Assembly (NCBI GenBank): GCA_013423325.1
Contig: BLJB01000317.1
Location: forward strand, 1-64,000
Length of the DNA stretch: 64,000 nucleotides
Direction: 5' to 3'
Source: Usnea hakonensis
Taxonomy: Eukaryota; Ascomycota; Lecanoromycetes; Lecanorales; Parmeliaceae
Both the position numbers and the translations under genes were made by a program. Position 1 is the stretch's first letter; every line of letters starts with the position of its first letter. Shown here in pieces: positions 12,901-23,833 of the stretch. A model generated the notes under the pieces. The model was not told the origin of the DNA and searched no databases. It saw nothing but the letters and a program-made list of their open reading frames with translations.

Positions 12901-13351
12901 TTCTCTCCATCTTTTACTAACACCTCCTTAGCTCCGCGCTCTTGACACTCTCATCTCAGTAACGGACGAGCTCCAAAAATCGCCTTCTTCCCCCCTGCTA
13001 TCGCTGATTCGAACCAGGGCCGCGACGACGGCCTCAAAGCCGCTGCCCATCACCCTCGCCCGTGGCGTCGCCACAATCCCACTCCATGGCATCGATGTGC
13101 CGTTCCATAGCACTTTCTTACGGTCCGGGGTTCGGCCCTTTCGCAATCTGCTCTCGCAGTTCATAAAGAGAGAGAATGTAGATCCGAAAAAGCTCATTGG
13201 GAAATACATCCCCAATCTAACGGGAAAGCCTTTCGAGATCTCGCGAGCATACTTCGAGGAGGTGGCAAGACTGACAGGGAGCGAGGAGATCAACAGGATC
13301 TTGGGCAGCGTGAGTAGATCGTTAGACAAGAGCCATGTGCTTCAGCATTAG
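6975..13351 (+). pseudogene. Fatty acid synthase beta subunit, 5' end disrupted
   Basis: Type-I fungal FAS beta subunit with the usual order: acetyltransferase (GHSQG, Ser codon 7822), FMN enoyl reductase (TGGRGGGHHS), hot-dog dehydratase, and malonyl/palmitoyl transferase (FTGQGSQ and GHSLGEYAA). Introns are 12155-12216, 12707-12762 and 12878-12931; spliced this way the frame runs to TAG 13351 and ends in the family's IPNLTGKPFEI...TGSE tail. From ATG 7480 there are 1,900 open codons. Upstream, ATG 6975 begins the expected N-terminal ~150 residues (VHLRDDFVATLP, SSIGELIARF, VHNFAASLPG), but these contain TAG at 7044, 7089 and 7308, TAA at 7420, and a one-base frame change between 7308 and 7315. 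All four stops can arise from CAG/CAA by C-to-T. Either a pseudogene, or a truncated protein starting at 7480. No FAS alpha partner is in the window. Primary-metabolism versus secondary-metabolism FAS cannot be decided here. Confidence 0.85.
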
Positions 13352-14018
13352 CTAACCCTTCTGGGTGGTAGTGGAGCCCGACATCCGCAGGACCGATGAG
13401 TGTGGGAGGGGCCTAGGCGTATGACGCAGAAGTCGAAGCCGAGAGGCATCAGCTTCGCGTTGAGCGAATTAATTGAAAACTGTTGTGGCAAGGGAAGGAT
13501 AGAGGAACGCTCGAGGGGCCTTCGCACCGATGCAGTTGAAAAGAGGCTGAGTTGTTGATAAAGAGGTTTGTTTAGTGGTTGATACGCCACATCCGAACCA
13601 TGCAAATGCATATAAGTAATCAAATGCGGTCACATATACACGGAGGGTAGTAGAGTAAAAGTAAGTTATATATATAGATAAAATTAAATAAGTAAAAAAA
13701 TAATCTAATAATTCTAAAAAAGATAGATTGATTAAAAAATCAATATAGAGTAGAAAGTAATATTCATCACCGCCGGAAAAGCAAAGATCCAACACTAGAA
13801 ACATCAGACTTGTAGATGACGCGCGTTCGGATCGGTCGGGTAGACTAAACTCAAAACGGCCAATATGCTACGAGGATGAGGATATATAAGTAAGCAATCA
13901 TCTACTATCTTCAGATCAACTTTTGCCTCCATTAGACAAGTCAATATTGCACGCACCACACAGCCTGCCTTTTATTTGGCTCTAGGACGTTCAAGTCTGC
14001 GTATCGGCCTCCTCGAAA
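13352..14018. other. AT-rich intergenic region
   Basis: No coding potential seen. 13655-13765 is strongly AT-rich with A-runs and TATATA stretches, and may be the tail of a degraded repeat or a transcription stop region for the FAS gene. The last ~150 bp should hold the promoter of the phosphatase gene. Confidence 0.5.
13881..13890 (+). promoter_or_regulatory. TATA-like box upstream of the phosphatase gene
   Basis: GATATATAAG lies about 130 bp before the ATG at 14019, with CT-rich sequence between. Position and composition suit a fungal TATA element; this is inference from sequence only. Confidence 0.3.
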
Positions 14019-14743
14019 ATGGCACCAAACTCTATAATCCATCTTGTTCGTCACGCAGAGGGTTATCATCAGCTTCCCCTATCACATCCGGACATTAACT
14101 TGCATGATCCAGAACTGACGCCGAATGGTCGAAAGCAATGTCAGCGATTCCGCGCCCAATTCACCCGTCACGAGCAAGTCGACCTTCTCTGCGCCTCGCC
14201 AATGCGCCGTACCCTTCTCACCGCTCTCCTGGCTTTTGAGCCCGAAGTCGCGCGGGGCTTGAAAGTCGTGGCCGTGGCTGATGCGCAGGAAGCTACCGAC
14301 GCTCCCTCGGACACGGGCAGTCCACCATCCACTTTGATAAAGGAGTTTGGGGATCGAGTGGATTATCACAACCTTTCCGACGACTGGTATGTGAAGACGG
14401 GCCGTAACGCCGTTGACCACAGATCACTGTTTGGAAGAGCGAGGGCGCTACGGCAATGGATACGCGAACGGAAAGAGGAGGAGATTGTAGTTGTCACGCA
14501 TGGGTATTTCGCACATTTCATCACCGGAGACGTTAATGAGAAGGGCGAGCAGATGGGTGAGTAAAATGTCAATCGGGCCAGTGTACAGGGGTGACTAAAA
14601 GAAATGCAATAGGAGAGTACTGGAATAATGTCATGGAGCGGTCCTTCTGTTTCCAGGATGCGAAGGATGAGGACGCCAAATTTGTCGAGACGGTCGAGTC
14701 ACAGGAGAAGACTGCTGCTAATGAGCATATCAAACATTACTAG
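14019..14743 (+). CDS. Histidine phosphatase superfamily (phosphoglycerate mutase-like) protein
   Basis: 222 residues from two exons (14019-14556, 14613-14743); the 56-bp intron has GTGAGT and ends AATAG. The protein opens with IIHLVRHAEGYHQ, carrying the RHxE catalytic motif (R11, H12, E14), has SPMRRT at 60-65, and VVTHGYFAHF around the second catalytic His (H161). The first His is the phospho-accepting residue in this superfamily. The length and the GEYWNN...RSFCF ending after the intron fit the small cytosolic fungal members, whose substrates are mostly unknown. The start is the first in-frame ATG. It appears intact; no operon-like context exists. Family is certain, substrate unknown. Confidence 0.9.
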
Positions 14744-16097
14744 GAAGTACACAGCAACAATATCTGTGAAGGCGGTTGTCTTTATGACATGAATTGGTTA
14801 CGTGGTGTTTCGATTTGAACATGATTGAGTTCTGGGGCAAACGAGGATATACGTAATCGCCAACCCGTTCCAAATCTGACGCGAATCCAATGCCTCAACC
14901 GAGCTAAAATCTATGTTTACCGTAGTTTTTCAAACAGCTCAATCAGTATACATAATACAACAATAAGAGCCAAGACTCCCAATTAAAAACCTGGATGAAC
15001 TTCCTATTTCGGAAGTCTTAGTGCTCGCCACAGTAGGACTGGGGGTTAGTGAGTTCGGATATCGCATATTCGCATATCGCATCACTCGTTTCGGTGTTGT
15101 TTCGGTGCATGGATTCGGTGGCCATGGCCATGGCAATGGCCCGAGCATGAGAATCAGGAGACTGTGTCCTTCCAGGAGTGCATAAATAGGGTGACTTGTA
15201 CTGGCAATGGCTCTTCAGTCGATTCATCTCTTTCAGAGTCTCCTTCATTGCATTGCAGGCTTTTTTCGCCCACCCACCCCTGCCTGTATATATACATTAC
15301 ATATCTATCTACTCCAGGTCTATATCGAATAGATATGGGAGTCTTCTTAGTGCTGTGGCAAGGCCAGTACCTTCAGGGGTCACTGTTCGGCCTGCCCATG
15401 GCAATGAGACAGGCCAACCACTGCTCAAAAACCTCCTAGTGCCTCCCTGTGCATTGCATGTGATTTGCCTGGTTCGAATGTGGCGAACGAAGCACTAATT
15501 AGTTAGCACGGCGAAAAAAGTAGCCGTAACCACCAAAATCCTTTTCTACTAAAAAAGACTTATAATTATAATAATTTTATTCCCTATAAACATAATTTTT
15601 GATATAAACTCTCTAATTAGAGATCGTCTTTTGCGCTTTCTAACGCTATTAAAATTATAAAAATCGGTATAGTATACGTGGCTATATAATTTTTTAAAAA
15701 ATCTCCTCCCCTTTAAATCGTTCACAACCAAGTACCACGAAATTCTTCGTGGGCCTATACTTGTATTTTGTAATACAAGTGCGTCCGTCAAGTCAGGAAG
15801 ATACACTCACAGCATAAACGGCTTGCAGCAATACATCGTCGATGGCAAAGGGCGACAATTGACTTCGCATGGTAAATTGGAAATCCTGTAGTAATCTTTT
15901 CACGAGACCATGAACTCTCTGCCAAAGTTGGTCTCTCACGGGGCTATCTTTTCTAGTCTTGAGAAAATGTTGATTTAGCTTACTTTGAAGCCATAGGAAT
16001 CATAGTCTAAAGAGTTCCAAAGCTGTTGTGGCCAGAGCCCTTCTTCATCACCTTCGGCCTCATCAGAACATGCCGGGGTCCATGAATTCTAGCTTTC
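14744..16097. other. Intergenic region with an AT-rich repeat relic
   Basis: I see no credible gene. 15545-15720 is very AT-rich with many TpA steps and looks like a RIPed repeat fragment; it is followed by two adjacent hairpins (separate entry). The remainder is unremarkable. Confidence 0.5.
15735..15780. repeat. Two adjacent short perfect hairpins at the edge of an AT-rich relic
   Basis: 15735-15752 is CCACGAA-ATTC-TTCGTGG, a 7-bp stem with a 4-nt loop. 15759-15780 is ACTTGTATT-TTGT-AATACAAGT, a 9-bp stem with a 4-nt loop. They are separated by six bases and border the AT-rich stretch, so they may mark the end of a small mobile element. Confidence 0.6.
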
Positions 16098-17234
16098 TCA
16101 ATCCCCTTGCGCTCTTTCTCTATCGGCCGCTGTCATTTTCCCTTCGTCTTGGGCCATCGCCACCGCCATTGGTCGTTCAACTCCATCTTCCGACTTGGCA
16201 CGCTCAACAGTGGCCATATCACCGCCTTCTCCTTCTAATCGTTCTTCGAGCAGACCCTCCGGATTTCTCCCTCCGTCCTCGTATTGCCTCATCTTACCCT
16301 CCTCGAGCGTTTTCAGATTCTCTTCCTCCTCATTGTCGTCTTCGCCCTGAGTCCAATCATTTGAGGGGCTCCACCAATAGATAGGGTATCGCCGACGGCC
16401 AAGGTTGTTGATCACACAGGCCCAGCCAAGCATGATGAGTGATGAGGCTAGCACGACCGGAAGATAGCTCCAGGACATCCTGGTAACGACTTCTTCCACT
16501 GCAGCATTCAAACCGGTGGCTCCAGCACTAATGACGTATCAGCATGACGAACATCACCAAACTTTGTGGATCAAATATACATACGGTGGGTGCACTGCAC
16601 CGATCATCAATTGAGCTAGGAGGGATGTGGCCATCGATAAGCCTCCGTTGACAAACGGTGACGCATGAAATGCCGTGTTATCCAACTCTAAGTGGTAGTG
16701 AGGGTTGCGGGCAAACAAGCGCGTGATGGCGACCCCGACGAGAGCAGAAACAAAGTGGCCGAGCACGAAATTCCTCGGCTGAGCCAGCGGCGACTCAATG
16801 ACGCCGAAGAGCAGCACCGCGGATGCGCCGAAAGATGTCACGATGATTGGTGCGGTGTACACGTCGCGGAACGCAGTGCTGGCTGACATGATGGCCTCGA
16901 TCAAGAGAATGCCACCAAAGGCCCCCACCCAGCCAAAGATCCAAACCTCGAGCCGTACGGGGATGCTGGTCAACCATGTGAAGGGAGGGAATGGCAAAGG
17001 ATCATATGGAGGCTCGGCTTTGGGTGGCCGGTATCCGATGAATCGCGAGATTACATAGGGTAGACGGGAACGATGATCTTGACGAAATTTGGCCCGCTGA
17101 AGAGGTTTGCGAATGTACCGATGGTGCAATGAGCGGAGACGTGATGGTCCAGGTCCTAGTCCTGGTTTTTCGACGATGCCAGCCTGCCCGGTAGTGTCGG
17201 TCCCTGACGATGCATTACTCGTTCGAGATGGCAT
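16098..17234 (-). CDS. HPP-family integral membrane protein
   Basis: 359 residues from two exons (17234-16585, 16527-16098); the 57-bp intron has GTATGT and ends TTAG. Splicing restores the family signature GAVHPPAGAT across the junction, which fixes the intron. Several hydrophobic segments follow a basic N-terminal ~75 residues: one around VWIFGWVGAFGGILLIEAI, one around VTSFGASAVLLFGVI, one near FVLGHFVSALVGVAI, one before HPP, and a last one at LPVVLASSLIMLGWACVI followed by NNLGRRRYPIYWW. The C-terminal ~85 residues are highly charged and glutamate-rich, probably cytosolic. Some HPP proteins are implicated in nitrite transport in plastids and cyanobacteria; the fungal role is not known to me. 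Intact. Confidence 0.9.
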
Positions 17235-19195
17235 AGTCGACTGCGTACTGTGTATTGTTGCACAATTGAATGGTTGTTAGGATGAGGTATGATGGATAGG
17301 GGCTCCACGATATCTGGTTCTCTTATAAGCACGGCTGCATGCAAATTTAAATGTCGTCCTTGCCCACCGACGTTTCGACATTCCACAATATGCTATCCTG
17401 GGGAGAATATGTACATAGGGCACAGAGACATCTGCAGAACCCGAGACCTCTATAATGTCCTAATGGACCCATTCCGGCCCATTCCGAAAGTCAAAATCAG
17501 CCGGGTGATACGCGGATATATTACACTCTACTCTCCGTCCGAGCCGCATCGACCGAGTGTCTTGAGAAGAGGCAGCAGCTCGAATACATAACAGTAAGTT
17601 CAACCTCGTACCGTCTGCAACCGATATGATATCCCATACTCCGTCTTTTACACGGAATTTCTGAACCCCTACCGACACTTCAACCTCGATCCCAGAAGCA
17701 AATGGCTTGCGGACTCATACATCTAAAAAAGGTTTTTCTTCAGGTTCACAAAGAGTCGCAAGAACAATAGCAATAATACCGTAACCAATGGACCCTAGCA
17801 TATCCTTGACGCCCACCGTCCTCTGGCTAGAGCACTACCTGTCGAGGCCGATCCGTTTGCCGAATTGAGCGAGGTGGCTTGTCCTCCCCCTGTCGATGAA
17901 AGAAACTTGTATACGAGGCCGTGTCTCGACGGTAGGGAAAGGGATGGGACATGAATCAACACTTACAGGGCTACGCTCGGTAGGATTTACCTTTTCTCCT
18001 ATGCGGTCTTTAATTTTCCCTCAAAACTTCTGTGTACTGAATTGCTTGGTAAAGCAAATATACGAACCCTATACCTTATCTCTCAAGAATCACAAAGCGA
18101 ACCAGTGGTTTCAGGAAGATGCCCTTTGGCTTATGTCTACATAGGAAGCCGGGAGTCTTGACATGTTTTCGACGGCAGAGCTTGTGTGCATTTGCTCCTG
18201 TGCTAGCACTCTTTGGCTGATCTCATGATAATGGCGGCTCGAGGGGTGGGGGGAGAGGATGTGAAAGCCAGCCAATCACACCGTGATCCCAGCCATCGTC
18301 CTGCCAAGCTATGTTGAATGGTTGAGGGGTGGTGTATAGGTCGGTGGTCGCGTGTAGGTGTGTTAGTTCTACGAATATAGAAATTCTGTACATTGAGGAT
18401 GCCCCAGTGGCTCGACAAACATGCCGAACATTCAACAATCTAGCACTCTAAATTCCCATCTCCGACATCCGCTGGAAGAACAACGCTAGCGACCGGACAC
18501 TTTTCAGATCGCATGCTGCGATAGAGTAACGATAGGAAGAATTGGCCGCACACGAAGGGAGAAGCTTAAAAGAGTGGTACAAAGAGCGACATGTTATGTC
18601 CTCGTGTACTGTAGCATAAGCACCATGAGATCTACGAAGTCTTCTTGAATTCCTACGGTCCTGTCCGAAGCTTTGCTTCACATGAGGACGCAAAAAAGTT
18701 GGTAATTGATTGATTTGTCTTCAAGGCGGTGAAAGCGTCGTTTGCAATACTACTTGAAATGAGCAACGTCTTCGATCATGTTCTCCAGTCGCCGATCAAC
18801 ATGGTTGACATTCCAAATTGCGTCTTCCAGAAATTTTGAGGCGGTGACTTACTCGCCGAGTGAACTGCCATCGAATTCGTGACTTCTCAGTCGATGATAA
18901 TTTCGTTGATGGAAGTCCTCGCGCCCAATGTTTCCGTCCGCTGGTGGTCTGTTTCTCAAATAGGGGATTTTCTGGTAAGTGCCAGAATTGGTGGGTCCCA
19001 GGTGGCGAATTTTTTGCCGATGAGGTCCCGGCTAGTGAGGTCCCAGAGCGACGATTCTCTGGGCGACGGATCCCTCGCCACAAGGTTGTTGAAATATGCT
19101 CTGGCGAGAATTCAGTCGATGAGACTTTGGTGGGGAGTATTTGGCCGGCGATTTCTCCGCCGATGGCTTCTACACTGATGATTTTCATATGTATG
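17235..19195. other. Intergenic region without a convincing gene
   Basis: Only short, mutually inconsistent frames are present. 18860-19190 has repeated GGCGA / GAGGTCCC-like words in both orientations, but I could not define a clean unit. It may include the 3' part of the disrupted gene described at 19196-20841. Confidence 0.4.
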
Positions 19196-20841
19196 CTATC
19201 GAACCGTTCGAGAAGCGGGTAAGTCGTAGCGGGATGTTTCGGGTAGTTCAAATGTCAACTTCTCAATCATTCGCCGGATCTGTGACGCTGCGTTGATGCA
19301 TTTGTAGCTCGCGAGTTCACTGTTCAGGCGTGCGTTTTCTTCGAACAAAGGTGCAAGCTCCTGCTTTCGAATTTCCTGAGATTGTTGATGGTTCCCCGAG
19401 ACATAGCTAATTCGTCCACTTCGCTGCCAGCATACCGACAGAGACAATTAAGGTTCTTTCTAAATCTGGTAAGCTCTGACATCCAGTCAACAGAGGCTGG
19501 AGAGCCTCGGTCGCGTACTTCTGACGATTCGGTGTCCAGTTCGATATCTTGCGTGGCAAGAGGTAAGTAGGATCTCGACCGTGAAGGAAGCAGAGCAATA
19601 TTTGCTCTTTGGTTAGTGTTTATATCGCCTTGATTGCGAAGTCGTCTTGTGTGATCTCGAAATTGATTGCGAAGTCGTCTTCGCCAGTTTGAACGTCACT
19701 GTGAGATCTCCCGCACTAAGATCCCCTTCCTGAATGAAATCTCTCCTCTGCCGCTGAAAATTCTCAAGAATCACCTGATTCTCATATCTTGTATTGTCCC
19801 TTTGACGTACCACGTCGCACAGCTCGACGCTAACCTCTGCCAATCCAAGGGCATAGGCTATGGGACCACAATGATATTCCTGAAGAGCTTTGTCCATTGA
19901 ATAACTCCCTCCGCGGAAGGAAGCCAGCGTTGGAAATTGAGCTGTGTGTTTCTGCTCGGCGGGTAACAGATCTCCAGGATTATCAGGTATCAAGGTTCCC
20001 AACGGTTGAACCGTTGGTTCAAAATGCCTGAACTGGTTCAAATGAGGCTATATACACGGTTCGTAGTCGGTTGAAAGGTATAAACCGTTGAACCAGCAGT
20101 TAAACGGTTCAACTGTTAATTCAAGCCAAAAAATCGCTATATTAGGCCGAAAAATCTATTGCTTCTATACCTCCCTCCTCCATAGTACCAACGATATCAT
20201 ATAGATCTTGCTGGGTAAATATACCCAGTCGAAACTATAACTTTAGGTACTCTAGTAGCTCAATCGTCTCGCTCTTAAGGCGGTCACGGGTACGCGCTAA
20301 CCCGAAGTGGCTTAAGGGCTTGGTAGGGCTGAGGACTAAGGTAATAAGATACTTTAGTTAGTCTCCCAAAAGCTAACCATATCAGGTAAGATCAATACCA
20401 AGCCGGGTCGGATTATCATTGATCCGAACCAACAGTTGAACCAGTTCACCACTTTCATGAACCAGTCCACCAACTACTTATATATAGTAGGAACCAACCA
20501 ACCAACTACCAAATTGAACTGGTTCAACTATTAGTTAGCCGGTTCGTGGTTCAACCATTGGGAACCTTGTCAGGTATTTCGATCTGAGAAGGTGCAAGAG
20601 GTCAGTTTCGAGGAGATAGAAGCCACAGAGGAGTGAATATCAATGCAAGGCTCACCTGAATCGGTTGTGGTACCAGCCTATACAATGGCGTGCACGGCAA
20701 TTTGAAGAATACAATGACGCTGACGAAGCAGAGGAAGATATAGGCTGCCGCAAGGATGACGTCACGGGGGATAAAGATCGCCGTTCTCTTCGTACTTTTT
20801 GATCGGAATTCCTCTGGATATTGCTTAACGATCGCTAGCAT
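19196..20841 (-). pseudogene. Membrane-anchored coiled-coil protein gene interrupted by a MITE
   Basis: Exon 1 (20841-20656) encodes 62 residues with one membrane span (DVILAAAYIFLCFVSVIVFF). An intron at 20655-20584 (GTGAGC..TTCTCAG, 72 bp) leads in frame into IEIPDNPGDLLPAEQKHTAQ, but a 579-bp transposable element now sits inside the IEIP-DNPG codons. Removing the element and one target-site copy restores one continuous frame to about 19613 (SFRGGSYSMDKALQEYHCGP and onward). Further minus-strand stretches at 19447-19250 (EENARLNSELASYK) look like a coiled coil and may be downstream exons, but the junctions are not resolved. Function unknown. The host gene is almost certainly non-functional in this strain unless the element is spliced out. 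Confidence 0.55.
19991..20569. mobile_element. Non-autonomous hAT-type MITE, 579 bp, with 8-bp target-site duplication
   Basis: The left end CAAGGTTCCCAACGGTTGAA and the reverse complement of the right end, CAAGGTTCCCAATGGTTGAA, match at 19 of 20 positions. The flanks 19983-19990 and 20570-20577 are both TCAGGTAT, a perfect 8-bp duplication as hAT transposases make. Inside are many subterminal copies of GGTTGAAC / GTTCAACC in both orientations, typical transposase-binding clusters, and no coding capacity. It is inserted in an exon of the surrounding gene, and its near-identical ends suggest fairly recent insertion. Confidence 0.92.
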
Positions 20842-21101
20842 GCGAAATCTATATCCATGCCAGCCATCGGTCGTTGCGCATGGCTGGCTCGCTGGTAGAT
20901 ACCAAGTATACCTAATCGAGCTAATCTAATCTGTAATGCGTAGGGTAAGTACTTAAGTGGCCCTGGATCTAAACCAATCTGGGGATATTGCTGCTTGGCC
21001 AGGATGCCCTCATGCTCTGCGATGGGATGTGATCCGTCTTTCCAACTATTTTGCTATCAGCCGCTGAGATATCTACTTGGTGCGAGACGGCATGTCACGT
21101 C

Positions 21102-21266
21102 ATGTCGGGGCCCTCGAATCGTCGCTCTGTTCTAATTATTGGCGATGGGGTTTTTGGCCTGTCATCAGCCTGGCATCTCCTGAAGGAACACGACGAGCTC
21201 ATAGTCTTGGATCACCAGGAGCAGATTGCGCCCAGTCAAGACGTGTCTAAATTTTCAAGCGAATAA
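21102..21266 (+). pseudogene. 5' stub of an FAD-dependent amine/amino-acid oxidase-like gene
   Basis: From ATG 21102, ~54 residues show SVLIIGDGVFGLSSAWHL, a GxGxxG dinucleotide-binding motif, then a Leu/Val-rich strand ending in VLDHQ, then PSQDVSKFS. This matches the first beta-alpha-beta unit of DAO-family oxidases (sarcosine or fructosyl-amine oxidase type). The frame stops at 21264-21266 and no further homologous sequence follows before the F-box gene, so about 85% of the usual gene is missing. Probably a relic. Confidence 0.55.
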
Positions 21267-21310
21267 TCACAGTAATTTGAATATTGGAATCAATAGCGAT
21301 AAAAGATGGA

Positions 21311-22507
21311 TTACAATTTCCGCCTGCATTCCACATTAGCAGCATGCCATGCCTCTTCGTATTCCTCTATGTCTTCAGGATTAGCGACTTGACAAATCCA
21401 GCCACGATCAGTGCAGTTCCACGGGGCGCAACCCCATGGAGAATCCAGTCTCCTTAGGGTGACAAGACACAACGTTTCCGGACCGATCAGACATCTCTGA
21501 AGGAACTGAATACTGATACCACAGTATAAGCATAGAGTTCTTTCTGATGTCAACATTAAACTCTCATAGTCAGGTCTGGAATGAACGCGGAAGCCCCTTC
21601 CAAGACTTGCACAATCTTTTTGATAAGCACTGACCACACAAGCATCATTAAGGCGCAGATGCGGGCACAATGGCGCTTTTAACAGACGTAGAGCCTTCTC
21701 TACATCTTGATACGATGGTAAACCGTGTTGAGGCATCTTCACGATGGGCCAGAAAGTCACAAAAGAGCCAGTTGAACGACTGCCAAAGCTGCAGCTGTCG
21801 AAGAATTCGCCGCACATGGCGACAGATCTGCCTTCACAGTCAGGGTTATCTCCTGACTTTCTCAAGAACTCCATCATTTGTTCATGGTTGAGAGATCGAT
21901 GGGGGCAGATCCAAACTCGTCCAGCACTACCTAAGCAGTAACGTTGCGTGCTGGGTTGGGTGAGCGATTGGATCGAGAATAGTGAGCGATCGTGTGTACG
22001 CAAGCACCCATTACAGAATGCTTTCGGTGAGGGAATTTTCCCGTCCCGGTCCAACATACGCCGCCATTCTAAACGTTCTAGTGATCGAATATTTCGTCTC
22101 TCGACCGATATCGCCGTGGCTGAATGGGGTCCTATGGGAAGTTTGTCCCCTAGTACATATTCGATGGAAGCGCCCATGGCATTTCGAATCCTCCGGCATG
22201 AGTAGCTTAGCGACATGTAGCTACTCGGTGGCAAGTACCCCGCAATTTCAAGTAAGAGCTCAGTCGACAGTTTGAGTAGACTCCCGGGGAAAGTGTCAAT
22301 GTCAGACTCTCGAACCTGATTCGAAGTCTGGGGAAAAGTCGTAATGATGCCGGACTGGACGCTTTCTACCACACTTGATGATAGCATAGCGCGTTCGTCC
22401 TCTGAAGACGTGATTTGGGAGACATATTTATCAATCCTGCGACGGAATTGAGTATCTTGCTTAGCTGCAGGAACCTTCCTCCTGAGAGCAGAAATCTTCT
22501 GGCCCAT
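21311..22507 (-). CDS. F-box domain protein
   Basis: An uninterrupted 398-residue single-exon frame. Residues about 77-113 (LLKLSTELLLEIAGYLPPSS, then SLSYSCRRIRNA) form an F-box, which in this class binds Skp1 and makes the protein the substrate adaptor of an SCF ubiquitin ligase. The rest has regularly spaced Cys pairs (FCNGCLRTH near 167, CLYCG near 332) as seen in many fungal F-box proteins of unknown target. The N-terminus MGQKIS could be myristoylated by its Gly2, which is inference. It lies between two decayed genes but is itself intact. Confidence 0.85.
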   Translation of the reverse strand: MGQKISALRRKVPAAKQDTQFRRRIDKYVSQITSSEDERAMLSSSVVESVQSGIITTFPQTSNQVRESDIDTFPGSLLKLSTELLLEIAGYLPPSSYMSLSYSCRRIRNAMGASIEYVLGDKLPIGPHSATAISVERRNIRSLERLEWRRMLDRDGKIPSPKAFCNGCLRTHDRSLFSIQSLTQPSTQRYCLGSAGRVWICPHRSLNHEQMMEFLRKSGDNPDCEGRSVAMCGEFFDSCSFGSRSTGSFVTFWPIVKMPQHGLPSYQDVEKALRLLKAPLCPHLRLNDACVVSAYQKDCASLGRGFRVHSRPDYESLMLTSERTLCLYCGISIQFLQRCLIGPETLCLVTLRRLDSPWGCAPWNCTDRGWICQVANPEDIEEYEEAWHAANVECRRKL

Positions 22508-23833
22508 TTGGTTGAAAGATAATTAACGCGCCAGCGGCGACAATAATGGTTTTTGGGAGTGAGTGTGCACTTTTAAAATCTCAAGCAAGATCTTAACCCA
22601 AGCCCATCATTTCCGAGGACGATAGAAGCCACCGAGGCAATTTGATACTCAAGGGTCCTGTCAAATCCGCATTTGCTGTGGCACATATGAGCAGGTTTGA
22701 GCGGGTCTAAGCACACTATGCTGCCGCTTTGAGTAAGAAATGCGGCAACCAGCCACATTTCAATCTGAAAGCTAGTTTTTGGTGGGCTAACGACGGCTGA
22801 TAATCTGATAAAACCATACAGACTTTTTTTTCACGGTTATTTCTCCCTTAAGGTTATTTTCCCCTAAAGTCGCTCTTCCCTTAGATCGTCTTCCCCTAAA
22901 GTCGTCTATAATGATAGCCCTCGAGCTCTTAAAGAAGAGAGGGATAAAGACTGTTTGGTTCTATCGGAGTGTCAGCCGTCATCCTGATGGTGTGAACGTG
23001 GTCTGAGTTCCAAGAATCTAGTGGCCAATCAAGAGCTGACACAGATGATAGTTTCGCTACGATGTTGGTGGAAGCGCTCACTTTACGGATCTCCAATACT
23101 ACGCTGTTAAAATATGGTGAAATCGAGCGCCAAGCGGATTTGGCTCGAAATTTTCCTCCCTGCGGTGGAGTCGGCTTGAAAATGTGGAATTCGGTGGCAC
23201 AAGCAAAGACTTGGCACTCTAGGAGTAGCTTCAAGCTGATCCAGGTTAGATCCGTTGTAATACGGTTGATTTACAATCTGGATCTGACTGTTGTAGGCCA
23301 AGAACATGCAATGATCTCCAAGCGGTCGAATTGGAGAATGGGTAGAAGCATAGGAGCTTAGACTCGCGGTAAGCGAATTACCAATTCTGCACGGTCCTAA
23401 TACGCAGTAACTTGTTCCTCTCTGTAGCTCTCTACTTCGCCATTCAAATGACTCCATCATCGACTTCACTAGAAAGTGCGATGACTCACCTCACCTGGGT
23501 ATCCCCGCTCCAAGCCTCGATCGAGTAGTAGGCTTGGGCTGTGGACTAACCCCCACTTGCTCCCTTACTACCGACAAGAAATGCGAAGTCGCGGTCGGCA
23601 GATACGATAAGGATATTTTGTACTCGCAATACATCTCTCAATGGATTAGCGAAAATTTTGCGAGGGTTGCGCTGCAATCTCTAAGTGCACGGAAGGTTAC
23701 TCTACCTTTAATACCGCAGTATATCTTAGAATGGTGGCAATATATGTCATATACGTATTTCCTTGCCGATCAAGTTGATTCCGCTATAGACTCATACATA
23801 TTGATGGACCCCATCCTCTGGAAGAGACCCTGA
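22508..23833. other. Intergenic region; short degenerate repeat
   Basis: No gene recognised. 22837-22905 carries imperfect ~20-bp repeats of a TTCCCCTAAAGTCG-like word. Frames at 23107-23469 (-) and 23534-23833 (+) are open but show no domain, bias or splice support. Confidence 0.4.

Noticed and set aside
23534..23833. 99-codon plus-strand frame downstream of the monooxygenase gene
   Set aside because: No recognisable domain, no splice extension, and no evidence of conservation that I can see.
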